Source: CAVYUC01 sp963771595
Lineage (GTDB): Bacteria > Bacteroidota > Bacteroidia > Bacteroidales > Prolixibacteraceae
Direction of reading: 5' to 3'
NCBI GenBank assembly: GCA_963771595.1
Contig: CAVYUC010000016.1
Location: 124,001-188,000 of the forward strand
DNA length: 64,000 bases
Shown here: piece by piece, positions 44,206 to 53,486 of the stretch
Numbering within the stretch: the stretch's first letter is position 1
Layout: every line of letters begins with the position of its first letter
Position numbers and translations under genes: made by a program
The notes under the pieces: generated by a model
What the model saw: only the letters and a program-made list of their open reading frames with translations
Databases searched by the model: none
Told to the model about the DNA's origin: nothing

Positions 44206-44317
44206 AGAAAGCCTTCAAGGTTGAAGAAACCATGAATGCTTATTTTAACTGTTGTGCTTATTGCTCGGCGGCATTAACCCCGGCGCGGCGGGCCTTGGTA
44301 TTGTTTGCTTTTGATTT

Positions 44318-45313
44318 AATGTATACCCGTATATTTACCTAATTTGATTATCTTTGAGAAAAATCAATTTTCATGTCGTTAATTAATTTCATCGAAGAGT
44401 TCCCAGACGAAGCAAGTTGCAAGCAAAAGTTCAAGGAATATCGTGACCAAGTGGGTGTTGTTTGCCCCAAGTGCAAGGGCAAAGACCACTATTGGAAGAA
44501 AGACAAAGAACAGTACGAGTGCAAGAAGTGCAAAACAAGGATTACGTTAAAGAGTGGGACGGTCATGCATAAATCGAAACTCCCATTCCGTTACTGGTTC
44601 ATAGCAATGCACCTTCTAACCTCTACAAAAAAGAGTTTTTCGGCAAAAGAAATACAACGGCAACTTGGGCATAAGCGCTATCACCCAATTTGGCACATGG
44701 TGCACAAGCTCCGCAACTCGATGGGGAAACGGGACGGGGAGTATGTCCTGGCGGGCAGGATCGAATTGGACGAGGGGTATTTTTCCACGGAAGTACCGGA
44801 AGATGAAAAAGATCTGCCACTAAAACGTGGCAGGGGCAGCCAGAAAAAATCGAAAGTGCTTGTAATGGCAGAAAGCACAATGGTGGAATCGCCAAAGAAA
44901 GGCCAGAAACCACGCCGGGTGGGTTATTTGAAAATGAGGGTCATCGAAGATCTCAAAAGCGAAACAATTGATGAAATTGTCAAAGACATGGCTTCCGGTG
45001 CAGAAGAAGTTGATACCGACGGCTCGACATCTTATGTGAATTTGAAACGGTATATCCCCAGGCACAATTCCCAAGTCATACCAAAAGAAAAAGTGGGTGA
45101 AGTGTTGCCATGGGTACATATAGCAATAAGCAACGCCAAGAGGCAATTGATAAACACATTCCATGACATCAAGCCCGAATTCCTGCAAAACTACCTCGAT
45201 GAATTCTGCTATAAATTTAACCGGCGATATTACGGGGAAGCCTTATTTAACAGATTGCTCGTGGCTTGCGTGAGTTATAAAAATGAGTTTAGGTACAAAT
45301 ACGGATAATCATT
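44318..45313 (+). mobile_element. IS1595-family insertion sequence, copy 2 (996 bp)
   Basis: Same ends and length as copy 1, with 8-bp direct repeats TTTGATTT at 44310-44317 and 45314-45321. It has its own target duplication, so each copy arrived by a separate transposition; the two in direct orientation are not a composite transposon that moved as a unit. The promoter box TATCTTTG is at 44349-44356. It lies about 110 bp after the 145-bp palindromic element. Confidence 0.93.
44373..45308 (+). CDS. IS1595-family transposase, copy 2
   Basis: 311 residues, identical in protein sequence to the transposase at 21057-21992. Zinc ribbon (CPKCKGKDHYW), catalytic Asp residues in RIELDEGYFS and EVDTDGSTSYV, and the ISNAKRQL block are intact. 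The only DNA difference I noticed in the gene is silent (AGT for AGC, codon 15). The high identity points to recent movement. Confidence 0.95.
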   Translation: MSLINFIEEFPDEASCKQKFKEYRDQVGVVCPKCKGKDHYWKKDKEQYECKKCKTRITLKSGTVMHKSKLPFRYWFIAMHLLTSTKKSFSAKEIQRQLGHKRYHPIWHMVHKLRNSMGKRDGEYVLAGRIELDEGYFSTEVPEDEKDLPLKRGRGSQKKSKVLVMAESTMVESPKKGQKPRRVGYLKMRVIEDLKSETIDEIVKDMASGAEEVDTDGSTSYVNLKRYIPRHNSQVIPKEKVGEVLPWVHIAISNAKRQLINTFHDIKPEFLQNYLDEFCYKFNRRYYGEALFNRLLVACVSYKNEFRYKYG

Positions 45314-45582
45314 TTTGATTTTATTGCAATTGCCGAAATATCTGTTCCCGTCTCCTTGAAATTTTAAAGACTAAAAGAACTTTTATTGTGATTTATTTTC
45401 TCATGTTGTGGAAAAAATTCACGAAAGTTTCAGCAGCAAAAAAAATGCGGAAATAAATAAATCAACACCAAATCAGCGAAAATTGGGGCAGAAATAGCGC
45501 TGCGTAAATTAAAATGAAAAGCGGCACAGAATTATCTGTGACAGGGGTGATAAAATTAGAAACAAATTAAAATTAAAAAGTT

Positions 45583-46077
45583 ATGACTAGTAAATTAAAT
45601 GATTTAAAAGACCTGTTACAGCACGAATTGAAAGACCTGTACAGCGCAGAGAATCAGTTAACAGAAGCTCTCCCCAAAATGGCAAAAGCAGCAAACAACA
45701 GCAAATTGAAAAATGCATTTGAAAGCCATTTGGATCAAACACGCAACCAGATTAAAAGACTCGAAAAAATCAGTTCCGATTTGAAAGTTGACATAAAAGG
45801 TGGAACCTGCGAAGCAATGAAAGGTTTGGTAAAAGAGGGAGAACAAATGATTAAGGCAAAAGCAGACGGTGACGTTCATGATGCAGGATTGATTGCTGCA
45901 GCTCAACGCGTGGAGCATTATGAAATTGCCGGTTATGGAACAGCAGTACGCTATTTGCAGATGTTGCGAATGGATGATGCTGCCAAACTTTTATCCGAAA
46001 CACTGGATGAAGAAAAAGAAACAGATGTTAAACTGACAAAAATTGCCGAAGAAATTAATGTGGAGGCAATGGCTTAA
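45583..46077 (+). CDS. DUF892 / YciE-YciF ferritin-like protein
   Basis: 164 residues, all helical. LKDLLQHELKDLYSAENQL, with Glu, and EHYEIAGYGTAVRYLQML, with Glu and His, are the iron-binding helices of the DUF892 family. TLDEEKETDVKLTKIAEEIN closes the bundle. Such proteins are induced by stress in other bacteria, and some bind diiron. It stands alone after IS copy 2 and is probably stress-related here (inference). Length is normal. Confidence 0.9.
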   Translation: MTSKLNDLKDLLQHELKDLYSAENQLTEALPKMAKAANNSKLKNAFESHLDQTRNQIKRLEKISSDLKVDIKGGTCEAMKGLVKEGEQMIKAKADGDVHDAGLIAAAQRVEHYEIAGYGTAVRYLQMLRMDDAAKLLSETLDEEKETDVKLTKIAEEINVEAMA

Positions 46078-46264
46078 TAAGTAACAGTTTCAAAAATTTA
46101 TAAGATCGGCCAGGATTTACAAATCCCTTTATTTGCCGGAGGAAGTCGTACAAAGGAAGATGCTTTAATATTGTTCTGAACATATCTTCTGAAAATTCCA
46201 ATGCATTGGAAATATAAGTACACCCACTTATTCCGAATATAAAGAATTGGCCGGTTCTTTTTTC

Positions 46265-46423
46265 TTATTCGTGTTTATCCGTGGAATCTGTGGCTTGTTT
46301 TCTTTTTGCCATGAATGACACGAATGGACACGAATTATTTTTATAATGAATATCCAGATAATCCAATCTTTATTCGTGTTTATCCTTGTAATCTGTGGCT
46401 AATTTTCTTTTAGCCGCGAATGA
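46265..46423. repeat. Two 54-bp direct repeats, 105 bp apart
   Basis: Copies at 46265-46318 and 46370-46423 share TTATTCGTGTTTATCC, AATCTGTGGCT, TTTTCTTTT and CGAATGA-type ends. This type of text (ATTCGTGTTTATCC...AATCTGTGGC) is a dispersed repeat in Bacteroidota. No coding or regulatory role is evident. Confidence 0.6.
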
Positions 46424-46435
46424 TAACAGAAAAGG

Positions 46436-46465
46436 TTTGCCACAACTAATTTCTTGTTATTTTTG
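46436..46465 (+). promoter_or_regulatory. Promoter TTTG-N18-TATTTTTG
   Basis: TTTG (46436-46439) and TATTTTTG (46458-46465) with an 18-bp spacer fit the Bacteroidota sigma-ABfr consensus. The GT2 start codon lies 20 bp further on, which makes it the likely promoter of the envelope cluster. Confidence 0.6.
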
Positions 46466-46485
46466 CCTTCAGAAAAAATCAACCT

Positions 46486-47241
46486 ATGATTAACGGCAAA
46501 AAAGTAATAGTGGTGCTACCTGCATACAATGCATCCAAAACGCTGGAAATAACTTACCGCGAAATCGATTTTTCCATTGTCGATGATGTAATTCTTGTAG
46601 ATGATTTGAGTAAGGACAATACCATTGAAGTGGGCAAAAAGCTTGGCATAAAGCATATTGTTGAACATAAACAGAACAAGGGATACGGCGGCAACCAAAA
46701 ATCGTGTTACAACAAAGCCCTGGAACTGGGCGCCGACATTGTAATTATGCTCCACCCCGATTATCAGTATACACCGAGGCTCATTCCTTCGATGGCCAAT
46801 TTACTTGCAAGTGGTTTGTACCACGTGGTGCTGGGCTCGCGTATTCTGGGAAAAGGGGCACTTGCCGGAGGTATGCCCATGATAAAATATGTGGCCAATC
46901 GCGGACTCACATTTATACAAAACCTGCTGATGAATGCCAAACTTTCGGAATACCACACCGGCTACCGGGCGTTTACGCGTGAAGTCCTCGAGAATGTAAA
47001 TTACAATGCCAACTCTGATAATTTTGTTTTCGACAACCAGATGCTGGCTCAAATCTGGTATGCCGGTTACGAGATTGCTGAAATTACCTGCCCCACCAAA
47101 TATTTCGCTGATGCTTCAAGCATCAACTTCAAAAACAGCAGCATCTACGGAATTGGAGTTGTAAAAACTTCCATCCAGTTTCGCCTGCAAAAGTGGGGAG
47201 TGGCAAAATTCGATTTCTTTAACAGGAAAAAGCAACCATGA
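46486..47241 (+). CDS. Glycosyltransferase family 2
   Basis: 251 residues. GT-A fold: VVLPAYNASKTLEITYREI, DVILVDDLSKDNTIEVGKKL (first Asp pair), NKGYGGNQKSCYNKALELGA, and a DxD-like DIVIMLHPDYQY (HPD in place of DAD). No membrane helix follows, unlike polyprenyl-phosphate transferases of DPM/ArnC type with tail helices. The acceptor may be a lipid carrier. It begins a plus-strand run with two large GT-C-like membrane proteins (36 bp and 76 bp later), which may use the glycosyl-lipid it makes (inference). Confidence 0.88.
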   Translation: MINGKKVIVVLPAYNASKTLEITYREIDFSIVDDVILVDDLSKDNTIEVGKKLGIKHIVEHKQNKGYGGNQKSCYNKALELGADIVIMLHPDYQYTPRLIPSMANLLASGLYHVVLGSRILGKGALAGGMPMIKYVANRGLTFIQNLLMNAKLSEYHTGYRAFTREVLENVNYNANSDNFVFDNQMLAQIWYAGYEIAEITCPTKYFADASSINFKNSSIYGIGVVKTSIQFRLQKWGVAKFDFFNRKKQP

Positions 47242-47280
47242 TTTACCAGGAATTAATTTCACGATTCAAAAAATGAGGTG

Positions 47281-49341
47281 ATGAAAACACCTGCATTTAT
47301 CAAATTCATTGTAATCATTTTTCCACTTATTTTTTTATGGGGTGGATTAAATTTCGACCGTAAAAACTATCCAAATGATCCGGAATACATTTACCTGATA
47401 AATGCTTTATGTATTTGCGATGGCCAAAGCGTTGGCCATATAGACAATCCTGGTACTACACTGATGCAGTTAGCCGCAGGTACCATTGAGTTAATGCATT
47501 TATTTTCAAATCCAAATAATGATACGGCAGTAGAACACGTGCTTAAAGAACCAAATTATTTCATTGAGGGCATCCGAAAGGCAATTGTTGTGTTAAATGC
47601 AATTGTTTTGTTTTTACTTGGCTGGCTGGTTTTTCAAAAAACACACTCAATTTGGACATCCTTATTCCTGCAGGTTAGCACTTTTCTATCGGCATATATT
47701 TTAGAAGTTACATGGGCAAAGCTTTCACCTGAACCTTTGTTGTTTTCTATAACAGCTATTTATGTAATTCTCGTTCTTTATTATTACATGGAGCAAGAAA
47801 AAAACCAATGGAAATATGTAGTTTACTTTGCATTAATAATGGGTGCAGGTTTAGCCACCAAAGCCACTTTTTTGCCACTAACCCTATTTCCAATATTTGT
47901 TCTTCCAACTATCAGAAAAAAACTTGTTTATCTGGCAGGAATTATTCCATCGTTTGTAATTTTCACCATTCCGGCAATTTCTGAATATGGAAGAATGTTC
48001 TTCTGGTTCCGCGATTTGATAAGTCACTCCGGCATTTACGGTTATGGAGAAAAAGGTATTATTAATGCAAAAATGTACCTCCCAAATATTCAAAATATTC
48101 TTTCAGATAATTCCATCATTCCAATTGTATTGTCAACCGGTATTTTAACACTTTGTGTTGGTTATTTTTTTAGAAGAAAACAAAATATGAATTGGAATTT
48201 AAAATTCTTATCCGGTTTTCTAAGTACCTTCATTTTCGGAGTACTTCTGGTAGCAAAGCATTATGGTGGAAATCACTATCTAATTCCAGTTATTTTGCTC
48301 AGTGGAATAATTTTCTACATAATCATAAACATCATAAAATGTATTTTTGAATCCAAAACTTTCAATGTATTTTTATTGCCGGTCATAGTTTCAGCCAGTA
48401 TAATATTTGTTACATGGCATCACCCGCGCAAATTAATAACCTCAAATCATGGATATAAAACTGCAAGTAAAGAAATTGACTCTGCAAATTTATGGCTGGC
48501 AAACAATTACAGCAATTTTACTCATGTCAATTATTATATCTTCTCCATAAACAAATTTACAGGACTTAAATTTGGCAACGACTTTGCCAATAGAAAAATG
48601 CTTTCCCACCTCAGAAAAATATACCCCAATATTTACTTCTACGAATTATCAAGCAATTCATATTTCAAATGGAATATAAAAACAACCCTGAATGATATCA
48701 TTGAAACCAGCGGAAAAAAGATATTATTAATGAATGGCCCAACCGATCCTTCAGATATAAAAAAAATGGAAAATTTGGGATTTCCGTTGAAGCAGGTTTA
48801 CAACGGTCAGTCACAAAACATTTATATTCTCGACACATTAAAATATACACCACCAATTAAAAAGAAATTAGAACAAATTGGAGCAACTATTAATTTTAAT
48901 GCAGATAAATTTACCAAAGACAAAAAATATTTTTTGGGCTCCAATTCAGAGATATTCGGCCCGGTGAAGGCCCTGTCAACCGATCAGGTGCGTACGGGTC
49001 CTTATTCAATTAAGCTACAAAAATCAAATTCCTTTGCAGTTGATTATACTTTAAAGGATACAAAATCAGGTGAGATATACGAAATTGATGTTTGGAGAAA
49101 ATCAAAAACATCAAGTGGTTATCTTGTAGTTTCAGCTGCTGATAATAATATATTTTACCAGGCGCAAAATGAAGCCATTAAATTCGACAAAAATGGTTGG
49201 GAGTTGCTACAGATTAAAGTAGAAATTCTGCCACAGACAGAAGGCAAAGACCTTAAGGTTATCCTTTGGAACCCAAGGAAAAGGATAGCTTATTTTGACG
49301 ATTTAAGTATTAAAAAATTTACAACCAGCGAAGAACCGTAA
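47281..49341 (+). CDS. GT-C-like membrane protein with C-terminal beta-sandwich module
   Basis: About 686 residues from the ATG at 47281; a GTG lies just before it. Eleven to twelve membrane helices fill residues ~1-400, with a first periplasmic loop rich in conserved Asp (CDGQSVGHIDNPGTTLMQLA) as in ArnT/PMT-type glycosyltransferases. A soluble part follows. The last ~125 residues form a beta-sandwich (RTGPYSIKLQKSNSF, EIDVWRKSKTSSGYLVVSA, NGWELLQIKVEI, YFDDLSIKKF) like a CBM4/9 carbohydrate-binding fold. Probably transfers sugar from a lipid carrier at the periplasmic face (inference). Confidence 0.75.
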   Translation: MKTPAFIKFIVIIFPLIFLWGGLNFDRKNYPNDPEYIYLINALCICDGQSVGHIDNPGTTLMQLAAGTIELMHLFSNPNNDTAVEHVLKEPNYFIEGIRKAIVVLNAIVLFLLGWLVFQKTHSIWTSLFLQVSTFLSAYILEVTWAKLSPEPLLFSITAIYVILVLYYYMEQEKNQWKYVVYFALIMGAGLATKATFLPLTLFPIFVLPTIRKKLVYLAGIIPSFVIFTIPAISEYGRMFFWFRDLISHSGIYGYGEKGIINAKMYLPNIQNILSDNSIIPIVLSTGILTLCVGYFFRRKQNMNWNLKFLSGFLSTFIFGVLLVAKHYGGNHYLIPVILLSGIIFYIIINIIKCIFESKTFNVFLLPVIVSASIIFVTWHHPRKLITSNHGYKTASKEIDSANLWLANNYSNFTHVNYYIFSINKFTGLKFGNDFANRKMLSHLRKIYPNIYFYELSSNSYFKWNIKTTLNDIIETSGKKILLMNGPTDPSDIKKMENLGFPLKQVYNGQSQNIYILDTLKYTPPIKKKLEQIGATINFNADKFTKDKKYFLGSNSEIFGPVKALSTDQVRTGPYSIKLQKSNSFAVDYTLKDTKSGEIYEIDVWRKSKTSSGYLVVSAADNNIFYQAQNEAIKFDKNGWELLQIKVEILPQTEGKDLKVILWNPRKRIAYFDDLSIKKFTTSEEP

Positions 49342-49417
49342 TTCTTTTTTGGTAACAAGTGATCGCTTAAAAAGCATATATTTGATCCACAATAAACAAA
49401 TTATTTTGAAATTACAG

Positions 49418-51361
49418 ATGCAAAAAAAATATTTCCCATTTTTTATACTGGTTTCATTCGGACTACTTTTCTTTTTCATTGGAACTTATAACCATTATCT
49501 TTTTAAGACATTCACCTACGATTACGCAAACTATAATTTTGCTTTCTGGGATTATGCACATTTCAGAATTAGTCCACTAACTACATTCAGAGGCAATTTT
49601 CTGCAAGATCATTTTTCGCTCACACTCATGTATTTTGTACCTATATACTGGTTACTCAACTGGTTAACCGGAACATATACGCTGATAATTATTCAAACTT
49701 CGTTAATCCTTTTTGCTGCCTGGTATTCATATAAATTAATCAAATTAAAAACTGACAATCTCTGGCTTAGATCTGGTGTAATTCTTTACTTCTTTCTCTT
49801 ATTCGGAAGGTATTCTGCTTTTGGCACCGATGTAAATTTAGCAATCATGTCAGCCTGTTTTGTTCCTGTATTTCTCTACTATTTCGAAATAAAAAAGTAC
49901 ATCATTGCATTGGTAATTCTCATTCTTTCCTTGTTTTCCAGGGAAAACATTCCGCTTTGGTTTATTTTTATTTTCATTGTATTGATTATTTCTCATTGGA
50001 AAGACAAAAAAGCTGTTCAATTCTCGCTTGCAGGAATTTTTATTTCGGTTATTTATTTCATTCTTCTTTTTAAAGTAATCATTCCAGGTATTGAAACTCC
50101 GGGTGTTGAATACAAGTTGTTTAATTATTCGGCACTTGGAAGCAGTCCTGGAGAAGCGTTGGTTTACATCATTCACCATCCTTTTCAATCGGTAAAAATG
50201 TTTTTTGTAAACCACCTCAACAATCCCGCTTACGATAAAATTAAACTCGAATTTTACATTGTCTATTTTATTTCGGGTGGTTTTGTCCTTTTGATCCGCC
50301 CCAAATACCTAATTTGGTTTATCCCGATTGTTGCCCAGAAAGTTTTGAATGATGATCCCTTCCGCTGGGGAATTGCCACTTATTATTCGGTTGAAGTGGT
50401 AACACTACTGCCACTTTCGGTTTTTCTTGCGCTAAGCGAAATCAAGTCAGTTCGATTGCAAAACATCCTGTTGGCATTAAGTTGCATTGGTGCATTCGCA
50501 ATGACCATTCATAAAATGGACAGCAGCAACCAACAGGTTCCCTGGACCTTTTATAAAGCAAAAATCAAATTTTACGATAGAAGTTTTTACGAGGCACCTT
50601 TCAGTGTAAAAAATGTAAACCAGTTGCTAAAAGTGATACCCAAAGATGCTAAGGTAAGTGCATCAAACCTGATAACGCCTCACCTTGCACAGCGCCGGTT
50701 TATCTATTTTTTCCCCACAGTAAAAGATGCTGAATACATTGTTTTTTCTGTTTTTGATGACAATTACTTAATGTCGCCCGAAGAAAACGAAAAACACCGG
50801 GAACAATACCTGAACAGCCCCAATTGGGAAATTATCGCAAAAGCATACCCTGTTTTTCTGCTAAAAAAGCGGGAACATCCCATTTCCGAAACTTCAAAAA
50901 ATTTTCAAATAAATTCGGCTGCCGATACGCTGATCTGTAACTTTGAAAACATTGACCTTCAAAAAAACCACATTCTTTTTTCTAATGGGCAGAAAGCCGA
51001 CACGCTGAAACATTTGGCAAAAAATGAATTTCGGAGCGACAGTTCATCTATTTGCCTGACAAAAGAAGAACCTTACAGCCAGGGAATTCATTTAAATTAT
51101 ATTGATTCGATCGCGAAAATTACAATAAGTGTTTGGATAAAAGGCCCGGTTCAAAATGCCTTTATTGTATTTGATAATAAAAAAGGTTATTATCAAAGCA
51201 GCAATTATATCGCAGAGGAAAAAGAAGGATGGCAAAAAATATTGATGACAAACAGGCTACCTGAAAACATTGATCGCGATGAATTAATTTTATATCTGTG
51301 GAATTCAGGCACGGAGTCAATATATTTTGATGATTTCGAAATCATTATAAAGAAAAAATAA
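49418..51361 (+). CDS. DUF2079-like membrane protein with C-terminal beta-sandwich
   Basis: About 647 residues from the ATG at 49418 (the frame extends upstream to a GTG at 49349 with no signal character). Ten to eleven membrane helices. YDYANYNFAFWDYAHFRIS, FLQDHFSLTLMYFVPIYWLL and HHPFQSVKMFFVNH fit DUF2079, a putative GT-C family. The tail (about 530-647) is a beta-sandwich with the same layout as in the neighbouring protein (KITISVWIKGP, EGWQKILMTNRLP, SIYFDDFEI). Convergent with the minus-strand cluster (17 bp gap). A glycosyltransferase role is inferred. Confidence 0.75.
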   Translation: MQKKYFPFFILVSFGLLFFFIGTYNHYLFKTFTYDYANYNFAFWDYAHFRISPLTTFRGNFLQDHFSLTLMYFVPIYWLLNWLTGTYTLIIIQTSLILFAAWYSYKLIKLKTDNLWLRSGVILYFFLLFGRYSAFGTDVNLAIMSACFVPVFLYYFEIKKYIIALVILILSLFSRENIPLWFIFIFIVLIISHWKDKKAVQFSLAGIFISVIYFILLFKVIIPGIETPGVEYKLFNYSALGSSPGEALVYIIHHPFQSVKMFFVNHLNNPAYDKIKLEFYIVYFISGGFVLLIRPKYLIWFIPIVAQKVLNDDPFRWGIATYYSVEVVTLLPLSVFLALSEIKSVRLQNILLALSCIGAFAMTIHKMDSSNQQVPWTFYKAKIKFYDRSFYEAPFSVKNVNQLLKVIPKDAKVSASNLITPHLAQRRFIYFFPTVKDAEYIVFSVFDDNYLMSPEENEKHREQYLNSPNWEIIAKAYPVFLLKKREHPISETSKNFQINSAADTLICNFENIDLQKNHILFSNGQKADTLKHLAKNEFRSDSSSICLTKEEPYSQGIHLNYIDSIAKITISVWIKGPVQNAFIVFDNKKGYYQSSNYIAEEKEGWQKILMTNRLPENIDRDELILYLWNSGTESIYFDDFEIIIKKK

Positions 51362-51378
51362 TTCATCAATATACATTA

Positions 51379-52755
51379 TCATTTTTTCGGTTCATCTTCG
51401 TAGGCATCTATCCCTTCCAATGCTTTTTGATAATCGGGTCTGCGAAGCAATTCCCAATATCCCTGCTGCGGTTTAATATGCCAGAAAGAATGCCAGAAAG
51501 ATGCTTTTGTGGTTGAATCCCAGTGTATGGAACTACTTTTATATTTCTCTGTAAAAAATATATTTTGTGCAACTGCCAGTACCACAATGAACAAGATAAT
51601 AATAAATGAATGTTTTTTAATTTTCGCAATTTCGGTAAATATTAATGCCAATGGAATTGCTAAGATCCCGTAATAATCTACAAACGATCGCATTCCGAAA
51701 GATCCGCCATACCACCAACACCACCACGAAACAATTATATAGGTTGCAAGAGCCATAAAAATCAGAATAGCCCAGGAAAATTCTTTCAGCCGTTTAAATA
51801 AAATTGTAATACCTGCAAGTGCGAAAAACATTACAGGAGTATAAACCAGCCATCCACTCCGATAACTGAAAAGCCCCGCAATAAAATGTGGATTTCCCCA
51901 ATAAAATCTCTCATCAGGATAAGAATTTACAAAAACATGACCGGTAATCGACCACCAATAAATCATCTGCGGAATCCATACTATAAAGAATGTTATTCCC
52001 ATCAAAACGAACCAGTTAAACTTTTTAAATACCAAGTTAATCCTTTGCAACAAAGTTTCTTTTGAGCAAACACCATAAACAAAAAAGAAAACCAGAACAA
52101 TAATGTTGCTCGGCCGCACCAATGTTATTAAACCAGCTAAAAATCCAAGCACCATCAGTTTTAAAAATGCCGGATTTTGATACCACTGAATAGTTAACCA
52201 CACAAAAATATTGATGAGTGAAAAATTATAGACATGAGTTAATGTTGCTTCGCCTGTGGCATAAAACAGTAAATTGGTACCAAGAACAACTGTTAAAAGA
52301 CTAACAGCTACAATTTTTTCAGAAAAGTATTTTTTTAATATTCTTCGAAGGAAAATTAACCCAATAAAAAAGTAGAAAAATGAACTTAACAACAATCCAA
52401 TTTTATAAACCGGCGAATAACCAAATGCATCCAGACCGAAGATTTTTGCCAACCCATGTGCTGCAAAAAAGAAAGGAGCATAAAGAATTGACATTCCCAT
52501 ACTCGTTTTAATTATTTGATGCCCATCTGGTAAAGGTTCAGGCCAAAATAAACCTTTATCAAAAGTTTCCCTGTTTTCCAACTTAATATCATGGAAAATA
52601 AAAGTTGCAGGTAAATACGCGTAGTAACTCACCACATCTGACGCAATAACTTTGTTTTCTTTTTGCCAATCCCTTGAGACAAGAATAAATAGTGCAACTA
52701 TAAGCAAACAAAAGGCTACACTATATTTTGAAAGGTTGTCGCCGAATTTTAACAT
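51379..52755 (-). CDS. Polytopic membrane protein, GT-C-like
   Basis: 458 residues with about eleven membrane helices, the first near VAFCLLIVALFILVS. KVIASDVVSYYAYLPATFIF is an Asp-containing early loop like that of GT-C enzymes, and YWWSITGHVFVNSYPDERFYWG and SWWCWWYGGSFGMRSFVDYYG are conserved aromatic loops. The acceptor and donor are unknown. It lies 5 bp after the GT2 gene on the same strand (52761-53474), so it probably uses its product. I call it a glycosyltransferase-like protein only by fold and neighbours. Confidence 0.7.
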   Translation of the reverse strand: MLKFGDNLSKYSVAFCLLIVALFILVSRDWQKENKVIASDVVSYYAYLPATFIFHDIKLENRETFDKGLFWPEPLPDGHQIIKTSMGMSILYAPFFFAAHGLAKIFGLDAFGYSPVYKIGLLLSSFFYFFIGLIFLRRILKKYFSEKIVAVSLLTVVLGTNLLFYATGEATLTHVYNFSLINIFVWLTIQWYQNPAFLKLMVLGFLAGLITLVRPSNIIVLVFFFVYGVCSKETLLQRINLVFKKFNWFVLMGITFFIVWIPQMIYWWSITGHVFVNSYPDERFYWGNPHFIAGLFSYRSGWLVYTPVMFFALAGITILFKRLKEFSWAILIFMALATYIIVSWWCWWYGGSFGMRSFVDYYGILAIPLALIFTEIAKIKKHSFIIILFIVVLAVAQNIFFTEKYKSSSIHWDSTTKASFWHSFWHIKPQQGYWELLRRPDYQKALEGIDAYEDEPKK

Positions 52756-52760
52756 TTTTT

Positions 52761-53474
52761 CTATTTTAATCTCAACACGCCATACTTGAAAATGGTCCAG
52801 AGTATTTTGAAAACATCCATATTATTTAGCTTTTTCCCTTCTCCTGCATTCCGCGGGAAATATTTAACCGGAACTTCAGCCACATTGTTTCTTTTTATGC
52901 GCAGCGCTTTAATAATTAATTCAGCTTCGAAACCAAACCGGTTTTCCTGCAAATTGATTTTATTGTACAAATTGCGGTGAATCAGCTTGTAACCGCAGGC
53001 CATATCCGTAAGCCTTACATTAATCAAAATGGACGTAAGGTTGGTGAATATTTTGTTGCCCCAGTATCTTTTATAAGAAGCCAGCGGCCGGGCAACACCG
53101 GGTAAATATCTTGATCCGTTAATAAACTCCACACGCAACTGTTCCATGGCCTCAACCATTGCCGGGATATCCGTCGGACTTAACTCCTGATCGGCATCCT
53201 GAATCAGGAATACATCGCCATTCGCCTGGCTGATTCCGGTTTTTACTGCTGCCCCTTTTCCCTGGTTTACATCATGCCTTATTAATCTGAAATTTGGATT
53301 ATCAGCAATGAACTGCTGAACTATCTCAACTGAATTGTCAGTTGAAAAATCATCAACAACAATAAATTCAACATTTTCCAAATGTGAAGGAAATTTTACC
53401 TGAAGTAACTGGTTAAGTAGTATCAGAATGTCGTTTGCTTCGTTATACAACGGTATTATAATGCTCAGTTTCAT
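52761..53474 (-). CDS. Glycosyltransferase family 2, DPM-like
   Basis: 237 residues. IIPLYNEANDILILLNQLL, EFIVVDDFSTDNSVEIVQQF, NQGKGAAVKTGISQANGDVF and IQDADQELSPTDIP (DxD) give a classic GT-A domain like dolichyl- or polyprenyl-phosphate mannose synthase; the RLTDMACGYKLIHR motif is also characteristic. No tail helices. It likely loads a sugar on a lipid carrier for the GT-C proteins in the cluster (inference). It lies 12 bp after the VTC gene in the same operon direction. Confidence 0.9.
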   Translation of the reverse strand: MKLSIIIPLYNEANDILILLNQLLQVKFPSHLENVEFIVVDDFSTDNSVEIVQQFIADNPNFRLIRHDVNQGKGAAVKTGISQANGDVFLIQDADQELSPTDIPAMVEAMEQLRVEFINGSRYLPGVARPLASYKRYWGNKIFTNLTSILINVRLTDMACGYKLIHRNLYNKINLQENRFGFEAELIIKALRIKRNNVAEVPVKYFPRNAGEGKKLNNMDVFKILWTIFKYGVLRLK

Positions 53475-53486
53475 TCATTTATTGGT

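Larger units (their letters stand above)
46078..46485. other. Intergenic region with a 54-bp direct repeat
   Basis: About 408 bp between the DUF892 gene and the GT2 gene. It holds two copies of a ~54-bp direct repeat and, at its right end, a TTTG/TATTTTTG promoter for the envelope cluster. No frame looks coding. Confidence 0.5.

Noticed and set aside
44206..44309. GC-rich scrap (GGCATTAACCCCGGCGCGG) before IS copy 2 as remnant of another element
   Set aside because: Too short to assign; no inverted ends or coding frame.
21002..45313. Composite transposon made of the two IS1595 copies
   Set aside because: Each copy has its own 8-bp target duplication and the region between holds core respiratory genes.
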